This document shows positions 53,162 to 60,473 of a stretch of DNA of 64,000 bases, in pieces. The stretch comes from Gemmatimonadota bacterium (lineage in GTDB: Bacteria; Gemmatimonadota; Gemmatimonadetes; Gemmatimonadales; Gemmatimonadaceae). A program made the translations under genes and the position numbers. Position 1 is the first letter of the stretch; each line of letters opens with the position of its first letter. The stretch lies in contig JADJAD010000007.1 of assembly GCA_016704465.1 (NCBI GenBank), forward strand, positions 486,527 to 550,526, written 5' to 3'. The notes beneath the pieces are model-generated. The model was not told the origin of the DNA, did not search any database, and saw nothing but the letters and a program-made list of their open reading frames with translations.

Positions 53162-54076
53162 ATGGGCGTCACCTACACCGACGATACCGACTATCCCCGC
53201 CTAACGAAGGCGGTGCAGTGGTTGATCGCGATCAACGTCGCGATCTACTTCCTGCAACTCACGGTCGTCGGTTCCCAGAACATGCTGCCGGCCCTCGGAT
53301 TCGAGGCCGACAACCTGTCGCGCGCGTGGTGGACCATCGTCACGTACATGTTCGTGCACGGGGGGTTCTGGCACCTCGCCCTCAACATGTACACGCTCTA
53401 TCTCTTCGGGCCGAGGGTGGAGCACGCGTGGAGCGCCGGGGAATTCACGCGCTTCTACCTGCTGTGCGGACTCGGCGGGTGGTTCCTCCACCTGTTGTTC
53501 GCTCGTGATTCGCTCCTGATCGGCGCGTCGGCAGCGGTGCTCGGCGTCACGTTGGCGTACGCGACGCGGTGGCCGGACGACGAGGTGTTCCTGTTCGGCG
53601 TCGTCCCGATCAAGGTCAAGTGGATGGTGGCCGGGCTGGTGGTGATCAACATCATCGGCGGCATGGCCGAGCGTCACGGCGGCGTCGCCTACCTCGCGCA
53701 CCTGGGCGGATTGGCCGCTGGCTGGCTCTACCTGCGGAGCTCCACGGGGGGAAGCGGCTCGGGAATGGAGCGGTTCCGCCAGCGCGTGTCGTCGGCTCCC
53801 GACATTCCTGACGAAACGCCGCGTGCCATCCCTCGCTCGCTACCGCGGGCCCGGGAGCGAGGGAACGAGATTGACGAGATCATCGCCCGGAGCAACGCGG
53901 CGATCTCGCGGCGCCAGGCGCCGCAGGCTCCGCCAGTCGGGGTGAAGGCGGCAACCAAGATGAGCGAACTCGACCTGGTGCTGGACAAGATCTCGCAGCA
54001 CGGGCTGGAGAGCCTCACGCGGGAAGAGAAGCAGCTCTTGGAGGCGATGTCGCGGGAGCTGCGGGACGGAGCGTAG
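53162..54076 (+). CDS. rhomboid-family intramembrane serine protease
   Basis: 304 residues. The rhomboid core covers residues 15-195 with about six membrane helices: HLALNMYTLYLFGPRVE (Asn75 of the HxxxN type), the catalytic serine in GASAAVLG (Ser123; alanine replaces the usual second glycine), and the histidine in AHLGGLAAGW (His180). A soluble tail of 110 residues ends with a helical SELDLVLDKISQHGLESLTREEKQLLE motif that resembles the DUF6576/zinc-less tail common in Bacteroidetes/Gemmatimonadota rhomboids. Substrates are unknown. Confidence 0.88.
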   Translation: MGVTYTDDTDYPRLTKAVQWLIAINVAIYFLQLTVVGSQNMLPALGFEADNLSRAWWTIVTYMFVHGGFWHLALNMYTLYLFGPRVEHAWSAGEFTRFYLLCGLGGWFLHLLFARDSLLIGASAAVLGVTLAYATRWPDDEVFLFGVVPIKVKWMVAGLVVINIIGGMAERHGGVAYLAHLGGLAAGWLYLRSSTGGSGSGMERFRQRVSSAPDIPDETPRAIPRSLPRARERGNEIDEIIARSNAAISRRQAPQAPPVGVKAATKMSELDLVLDKISQHGLESLTREEKQLLEAMSRELRDGA

Positions 54077-54084
54077 AGGTACGG

Positions 54085-54112
54085 ACGGGAGACGGGAGAC
54101 GGGAGACGGGAG
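54085..54112. repeat. 7-bp tandem array, four copies of ACGGGAG
   Basis: Four exact copies beginning 9 bp after the rhomboid stop. The last copy forms the left arm of the hairpin at 54106-54135. Confidence 0.95.
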
Positions 54113-54135
54113 GCTACCTTTGGGTGGCCTCCCGT
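54106..54135 (+). terminator. hairpin built from the ACGGGAG array
   Basis: ACGGGAGGC pairs with GCCTCCCGT, with inner pairs closing a TTTG loop; CTTCG follows. It probably ends the rhomboid transcript and reuses the last repeat unit as its left arm. Confidence 0.55.
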
Positions 54136-54159
54136 CTTCGCGTCATACCACAAAAAAGA

Positions 54160-54182
54160 GCCCCCCGGCATTACCGGGGGGC
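54160..54182 (-). terminator. minus-strand intrinsic terminator without an obvious gene
   Basis: GCCCCCCGG, loop CATTA, CCGGGGGGC. On the minus strand it is followed by CTCTTTTTTG, an excellent U-tract. No minus-strand gene lies within 2.3 kb to the right, so the terminated transcript is not accounted for. The + strand side has no T run. Confidence 0.75.
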
Positions 54183-54345
54183 GGGGGCCGTCGCGCCGTT
54201 CTCGCGTCGGCCACGGCCGGCGCGACGAGCGCCAACCTGAAAAACAACCTACGGGCGAGTACTGGACCTGTCCATACTTTTGACGTGCGTATCCTGTATC
54301 TGGTCACATTCATTCTTTCCTTCTACTTCCAGTCCACTTCCGTTC

Positions 54346-54741
54346 ATGCCACAACCTGAGCTGCTCGAGACCTTTCCGAATCCCTATCCCGGGCGCGACT
54401 ACGAGATCTTCATGACGACTCCGGAGTTCACGTCGCTCTGTCCGATCGGGGGGATCGAGACGGATGCGGATGAGTTGGCGCTGCTCAAGGGAGGGGCGCC
54501 GGACTTCGCGACGATCAACATCACGTACGTTCCGGACAAGGTCTGCCTGGAGTTGAAGACGCTCAAGCTCTATTTGTGGAGCTTTCGGAACGATGGGATA
54601 TTCTACGAGCGGGTGGTGAATCGGATCCTGGACGACTTGTCGGAACGGGCGGCGCCGAGGTGGATGCGTGTGGTGGGGGATTTCAATGTGCGGGGGGGAA
54701 TCAAGTCGATCATCACGGCGGAGTATGGGGTGCGGGCGTAG
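54346..54741 (+). CDS. queF: NADPH-dependent 7-cyano-7-deazaguanine reductase
   Basis: 131 residues, the short unimodular QueF form. The catalytic cysteine is in EFTSLCPIGG, with PDFATINITYVPDKVCLELKTLKLYLWSFRN and the glutamate in GIFYERVVNRI. It reduces preQ0 to preQ1 in queuosine synthesis. ATG 54346 is chosen because upstream in-frame codons run through non-conserved sequence. It stands alone after a double-hairpin gap; no other secure queuosine gene is in the window. Confidence 0.95.
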   Translation: MPQPELLETFPNPYPGRDYEIFMTTPEFTSLCPIGGIETDADELALLKGGAPDFATINITYVPDKVCLELKTLKLYLWSFRNDGIFYERVVNRILDDLSERAAPRWMRVVGDFNVRGGIKSIITAEYGVRA

Positions 54742-54744
54742 GGG

Positions 54745-54772
54745 ACGGGGGACGGGAGACGGGGGACGGGAG
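54745..54772. repeat. 7-bp tandem array, four copies with alternating variants
   Basis: Units ACGGGGG, ACGGGAG, ACGGGGG, ACGGGAG starting 4 bp after the queF stop; the same family as the arrays at 51363 and 54085. Confidence 0.9.
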
Positions 54773-54810
54773 GTATCTTCGTCGGGACTTCTCCTTTCTC
54801 TGGAACGGTG

Positions 54811-56394
54811 ATGCCCATGCCATGCTCGCACGCGTCTCGCGTCGCTCTTCTCGTGCTCTTCGCTGTCGTATCGGGGGGCGGATGTGCACGGCAGACGACA
54901 GTCGTATCTGGCAGCTCCTCGGTGATGACAACGAGCGTCAGCACGGCTGGAGCTTCGATCGAGGGAGCGGGTCGCGGGACGGTTCCATCGCTGGACGCGA
55001 TAAGGGAGGACGACCTGCGGCGCGATCTCTTCGCGCTGGCCGGCGATGCGATGCGGGGGCGGGAGGGCGGAACGCTGGATGAGCTGCGGGCCAGCGGATG
55101 GTTGGCGGAGCAGCTGCGGGCGATCGGACTGGAGCCGGCGGGGGAGGATGGGACGTACTACCAGTGGTGGCACATCCGGCGCATCCGGCAGTCGGATGCG
55201 AGCGTGGTGCGACTGGGTGGCGAGGTGCTGCCGTTGTGGCGAGAGGTGGTGGTGGCGCAGGCGGTTGATGCGTCGCTGGACCTTCCGGTGGTCTATGTCG
55301 GGCGAGCCACGGACGCAGAGCTCAACGGCGTCGAGCTGACCGGCAAGGCCGTGGCCGCGCTGATTGTGCCGCCGCCGAATCCGCCCGGGCGCAACGTATC
55401 GCTGTCGGCTTGGCGGTACACCGGGGCGGCAGTCCGGGCGCAGTCGGCGCGCTTCATGTCGCGCGGAGCGGCGGCGGTGGTGCTAGTGGCCGATTCGGTG
55501 GTGGATGGGGCGCTCGACTTCTTCGGATCGGTCTCGGCGCGCGGGACGTACGGGCTCGACTCGGCCGGGGCGGTGACGCGTCCACGGCAGGCGGCGCCGG
55601 TGCTGCTCGTGCGGCAGCGCTTGGCGTCGAAGCTGCAAGCGCCGGGCGCGCGACTGCAGGCGACGTTGACGAGCGAGAGCTTCACGTATCCGTCGGTGAA
55701 CATCGTTGCGAAGATCGCCGGGCGCGACCCGCGGCTAACGAACGAGTACGTGCTGTTCAGCGGACACCAGGACCATGATGGGGTGCGCTTTCCGGTGGAT
55801 GGCGACTCGATCTGGAATGGGGCCGACGACAACGCGACCGTAAGCGTGGCGATGCTCGCGGCCGCGCGCGCATGGAAGCGGCAGCCCAACCCACGCTCGG
55901 CGCTCTTTGTGTGGCACGGTGCCGAGGAGCGGGGGCTGCTGGGGTCGCGGTACTTCGTGCGGAATCCGCTCGTGCCGCGTTCGCAGATCGTGGCCGTGCT
56001 CAACGGCGACATGATCGGTCGCAATCACCCCGACTCGGCGTCCTTGTTAGGCGTGCAACCGCCGCATCGCAACTCGAGCGACCTGGTGGCGCTGGCGCTC
56101 CGGGCCAACGACCTCACAGGGCGGTTCGCGCTGGACTCGTTGTGGGATCGACCCACGCACCCCGAAGGGTGGTACTTTCGCAGCGACCACCTGCCGTACG
56201 CGCGTGCGGGGATCCCGGCGGTCATGTACTCCACCAACCTGCACCCGGACTACCACACACCGCGCGACGGCCCGGAGCGCATCGACATCGCCAAGCTGCG
56301 GCGCATGACGCAGTGGATGTATGCAACCGGGTGGCTGGTGGGCGTCACGCCAGCGCGGCCGCGGCTGGACGCCGGGTTCCAGCTCGAGCGTTAG
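54811..56394 (+). CDS. M28 family metallopeptidase lipoprotein
   Basis: 527 residues. A lipoprotein signal ends in SGGGC. The peptidase domain carries the two-zinc ligands: H-x-D in SGHQDHDGV, the bridging aspartate in GADDNATV, the catalytic pair HGAEERGLLGS, an aspartate in NGDMIGRN and a histidine in NLHPDYHTPRD. A PA-like insert (about 135-270) lies before it. It is probably an aminopeptidase at the outer membrane or periplasm. ATG 54811 is chosen; a GTG one codon earlier is possible. Its stop lies in a CGTTAGGC octamer. Confidence 0.9.
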   Translation: MPMPCSHASRVALLVLFAVVSGGGCARQTTVVSGSSSVMTTSVSTAGASIEGAGRGTVPSLDAIREDDLRRDLFALAGDAMRGREGGTLDELRASGWLAEQLRAIGLEPAGEDGTYYQWWHIRRIRQSDASVVRLGGEVLPLWREVVVAQAVDASLDLPVVYVGRATDAELNGVELTGKAVAALIVPPPNPPGRNVSLSAWRYTGAAVRAQSARFMSRGAAAVVLVADSVVDGALDFFGSVSARGTYGLDSAGAVTRPRQAAPVLLVRQRLASKLQAPGARLQATLTSESFTYPSVNIVAKIAGRDPRLTNEYVLFSGHQDHDGVRFPVDGDSIWNGADDNATVSVAMLAAARAWKRQPNPRSALFVWHGAEERGLLGSRYFVRNPLVPRSQIVAVLNGDMIGRNHPDSASLLGVQPPHRNSSDLVALALRANDLTGRFALDSLWDRPTHPEGWYFRSDHLPYARAGIPAVMYSTNLHPDYHTPRDGPERIDIAKLRRMTQWMYATGWLVGVTPARPRLDAGFQLER

Positions 56395-56479
56395 GCGGGG
56401 CGGCGACGGGTGCCGTCGCCCTGCCACACGGTGCGCAGCGGGGCGCCGCCGCTACCCGCGACCGGCCGTGGCGCGTAGC

Positions 56480-57370
56480 CTAGGGTTCGATTGCGATCCG
56501 GAATTGCTCGTGGCACGCGACGCAGTTGCTCATGATGACGCCCAGGCGCGCGAGCGCCTGGTTGGTGGTGGAGCCGCTGGCCACATCGAGGGCCAATGAA
56601 TCCCATGCGGTGTGCGTGCTCATGCCGAGTCGGAGGAACTCTGCAGGGAGGCGCTGCTGCATGGCGGGATCGAGGTCACGCGCGGCCGCCACACCCGATG
56701 CGGTGGCGGCGGTCCGCATTGCAGCCGTATCGCCACGTGCGGCGGCGGCAACGAATTCCTGGACGGACGTGAGCATCACGCGCATCTCACTGAGGACCAG
56801 GTGCCGCCCCATGGCGGGCAGTATCAGGGCCGTGCGCTCGTCGGGATCCAGCGGGGGCGAGCCGTGGGCGGGCATCACCGCTTGCGCCGACTGCTCCATG
56901 GTGGCTGGCGTCGCTTCCTGCTTGTTGGTGCAGGACGCAGCGCTGCCGACCATGAGGGCGACGAGTGCCGTGCGGCCGATGGCAGCGGGGACTCGCATGC
57001 GCCACGCCACCGAGAGGAAGATCGCGAGCCAGACCGCCGTCCGCAGGGTCATGGCCTGCACGCTGTCGATCGCGACGGCATCACCGGTGCGGTAGGCGAT
57101 GGCGATCCCGATCAGCACGAGCAGGTTCAACGTGAAGATCGCTGCAGCGGCGTGCTTCCCTCGTTGCGCGGAACTCCAGATCGTGACGCCGGCCGCCACG
57201 TAGAGCGCCCCCATCACCGTGTTGTAGATGAGGAGGGGGCGGAAGACGACGTACCCGGGATCTGTACCCAGCAGCACGCGTGAACCTGCGAGGATCGTCA
57301 CGATGCCGAACACGATCGCGACAACGCTTCCCAGCACCCGAACGGTACGTTGCAGCTGCGTGGACGTCAT
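56480..57370 (-). CDS. membrane protein fused to a cytochrome c'-like domain
   Basis: 296 residues. The N-terminal 150 residues hold about four to five hydrophobic segments; the last ends at GSAASC, reminiscent of a lipobox. The C-terminal half is a helical bundle with a single CVACH heme site at residues 283-287, only nine residues from the end, the hallmark of cytochrome c'. The heme domain should face the periplasm. Cytochrome c' proteins are normally secreted alone; here one appears tethered to a DUF-like integral membrane domain. Function unknown; nitric oxide or redox sensing are options. Confidence 0.72.
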   Translation of the reverse strand: MTSTQLQRTVRVLGSVVAIVFGIVTILAGSRVLLGTDPGYVVFRPLLIYNTVMGALYVAAGVTIWSSAQRGKHAAAAIFTLNLLVLIGIAIAYRTGDAVAIDSVQAMTLRTAVWLAIFLSVAWRMRVPAAIGRTALVALMVGSAASCTNKQEATPATMEQSAQAVMPAHGSPPLDPDERTALILPAMGRHLVLSEMRVMLTSVQEFVAAAARGDTAAMRTAATASGVAAARDLDPAMQQRLPAEFLRLGMSTHTAWDSLALDVASGSTTNQALARLGVIMSNCVACHEQFRIAIEP

Positions 57371-57511
57371 GGTTCGAGCCTCGTGTTAGCGGGAGCGGTG
57401 GTAGCGACTGTATAACCACGCGGACATATACTTGACGCTACATGTTGCCGCGCCGCACGGAAATCGGGGAATCTCCCACGCCGCCTTGCCCTCCCCGGCC
57501 CTGCGTCCGGT

Positions 57512-60296
57512 TCACCGTGCCACGCGCGCTGCCTCCAGTTCCTTGACGGCGCCCAGCTGGAGCGCGGCAATTGACGAGCGCACCTTGGCGAGATCACCCA
57601 CCACCACGACGGTGGCACGATCTGGCGTGAGGTACTGGCGGGCGACGCGCATGATGTCGGCGGCCGTGACCATCCGGACCTGGGCCGCGTAGTCGCGCAG
57701 GTCGGACAGTGGGAGGGCGAACGTTGCGAGCTGGGCCACGGTCGATGCGACCTGCGCCGTGCTTTCGAGCGAGCCGGGGAGACCCAGTTCGACATACGAC
57801 CTGGCGCGTTGCAGTTCGTCGGTGGGGACGACGGAGTCGCGCAGGACGCGCAGTTCGCGAAAGAACTCGACGAGTGACGAGTCGGTCACGTCGGTGCGCA
57901 CGGCGGCGGACGCGATGAAGGGGCCGGGAGCAGTGCGAAAGGAGAAGCGGGAGCTGGCGCCGTAGGTGTATCCGTGCGTCTCGCGCAGGTTCATGTTGAG
58001 GCGCGAGGTGAACGATCCGCCCAGCAGCGAGTTCATCACCATGAGCGGGGCGTAGTCTGGTGAGCGCCGATCGACACCGGGCCAGCCGATGGAGATCACC
58101 GACTGTGCCGCATGGGGCTTGTCGACGAGGTAGACCGTCGTGGCCTCCTGCTGACGGGGGGCAACGGTCACTGGTGGGACGGCGACGGCACCGCCACCGC
58201 CGGACCAGTCACCGAAGCGCCGGGTGATTTCGGCGCGCGCGTCGTCGGCGGCGAGGTCGCCCACGATCACGAGGCGTGCGTTGGCGGGACGGACCGCTCG
58301 GGCGTAGAAGGCACGCACGGCACTGCTGTCGAGCGACGCGACCGCCGCCGAGTCACCGCCGGCACTGTTGTGGTAGGGGTGGCCCGCAGGGAAGACGATG
58401 GAGTTGAAGGCCAGGTCGGCCAGGGCGCCGGGCTGGTCCCGCTGCTGGAGCAGGTTGGCCAGGCGAAGGTCGCGCTGGCGCCGGACCTCGACCTCGCTGA
58501 GTGCGGGGCGGCGAATGACGTCGGCCATGAGGTCGAGCGCCGGACCTAACGAGCGCACGGGGACCTTGAGCGAGACGAAGGTCCGGTCCCAGTCGGCCCC
58601 GGTCTGGAGCGAGGCGCCGAGGTAGGCCAGTGCGGACTGCAGCGCAGCCGCGTCACGCCCGCCGGCCCCTTCGTCGAGCATGCTGGCCGTGAAGGCGGCG
58701 ATGCCGGGGGTTGTGCCGTCGAGTCGTGAGCCGCCAGTGAACGAGGCGATGAGCTGCACCACGGGGAGCTCGCGCTGCTCGACCACGCTGAGTGTGAGTC
58801 CGTTCGCCAGGCGATCCTCGCCCACCGAAGGGACCACAAGGGAAGGTGGGGTCGCCTAACGTTGGCGGGTGGTCGCGCACGAAGCCCCGTGCTGCGCTGG
58901 TGGACGCTCCGCCAGCGAGGCGTGTGGCGGCCAGCTCGGGCTTGCCCCTGGGTACGATGCTCAGCAAGACTCGCGGCGCCTGCAGGTAGGTCGCGACCAC
59001 GCGCTTGACGTCATCGGCTGTCACGGCGCGATAGCGGTCGAGATCGCGCTGGAAGTAGTCGGGGGTGCCCGTGAAGTAGTAGTACTCGTTGAGCTGCTCG
59101 GCCTTGGCGTTGACGAACTCCAGGCGATTGAGGAAGCCGGCCTCGATGGCATTGCGGGCCTGCTCCAGTTCGCGAGCGGTCGGCCCTTCGGCGGCCAGTC
59201 GGGCGATCTGCTGGTCGATGGCCTGCTGCAGCGTGTTGAGGGTGACGCCAGGGCGGGCGGTTACGACGATGCCGAAGTCACCGGCGAGCTTCTTGGCGTC
59301 GTTGCCGGCGCTGACGTCCTTGGCGATCTCCTGCTCATAGACCAGGGCATTCGTCAGGCGCGCATTGCGTGCGCCGGTCAGGAGGTAGCGGGCCACGTTG
59401 AGGGCCGCGTCGTCGGCGTGGTACTGCGGGACCGCACGCCACGACACGTAGAGACGGGGGAGCTGTACCTGATCCTCGGCGACCATCACCGTGTCGCGCA
59501 GGGTGAAGGGGACCGGTGCGGGGCGGGTGATGGCCGGTCCGCGCGGAATGTCGGCGAACGCCTGCCGCACCGCCGCGCGGACGGAATCGGAGCGTACGGC
59601 GCCTGCGATGACGATGACCGCGTTGTTCGGCGTGTAGTAGCGCCGGAAGAAGGCCTTCACATCGTCGAGCGATGCCGCTGAGAGGTCGGCCATCGACCCG
59701 ATGACCGGCCAGGAGTAGGGGTGGCTCGCCGGGTAGAGCGCCGGCGCCAGGAGATCTTCGGCGATGCCGTAGGGTTGGTTCTCCACGCCCTGTCGCCGTT
59801 CGTTCTTGACCACCTCGCGTTGGGCATCGAGCTTGGCGCTGTCCATGGTTGGCAGGAGCCAGCCGAGGCGATCGGCCTCGAGCCAGAGCATCAGGGGGAG
59901 GGCGTTGGAGGGTCCCCACTCGTAGTAGGCGGTGCGGTCGTTGTTGGTGGTCCCGTTGTTGCTTGCACCTGCCGATTCGAGCAGGCGGTCGAACTGGGGA
60001 TAGGGGGCGTGTTCGGACCCCATGAACATCAGGTGCTCGAACAGGTGGGCGAAGCCGGTGCGGCCGGGTTGTTCGTCGCTGGAGCCCACGTGGAACCAGA
60101 CGTTCGTGGCCACGGTTGGGACCGAGTGGTCCTCGTGGACGATCAACGTCAACCCATTGGGGAGCGTATCGACCGTGACCGGGACCCGCAGGCGTGCGGT
60201 GGCGGACTGGGCTGCAACGCGCGCTGGGGACAGCGCGATCGTGGCCGTTGTGATCATGGCCAGCGCGACGAACGTCGGAAACCGGGCGAAGGGCAT
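57512..60296 (-). CDS. double M16 zinc peptidase, one frameshift
   Basis: Two reading frames form one gene if one base is removed from the G3 run at 58840-58842 (CCC on the coding strand). The total is then 927 residues, an exact multiple of three. The first half starts MPFARFPTFVALA with a signal peptide ending VAAQ, and has the active HLFEH site and NERRQGVENQPYG. The second half begins around LVVPSVGEDRLANGL and lacks HxxEH, keeping SRLNMNLRETHGYTYG. It is therefore a fused catalytic/non-catalytic M16 protein, periplasmic. Without correction the first frame would run 190 bases into the second with random sequence. Divergent from the histidine kinase. Confidence 0.85.
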
Positions 60297-60473
60297 TAAC
60301 GTGAGGGACGCGCGGTGGGTGGAGTGCGAGGGCAGTTCTCGGAACAGCTCGGCGAAGTCCCGGGATTCGGCATCCACTTCGCCACACCTCATCAGTCTTC
60401 GTGAGACCCAGTACGGGAGGGAAGGTGTGATGGTTGCGCGCGATCCAGCAATATTCGTCGTGCCCGTTCGCCG

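Noticed and set aside
58653..58840. Separate end of the first M16 frame as a real C-terminal extension
   Set aside because: The last 60 residues in that frame are arginine-rich shadow sequence overlapping the second M16 domain; a single frameshift explains both frames.
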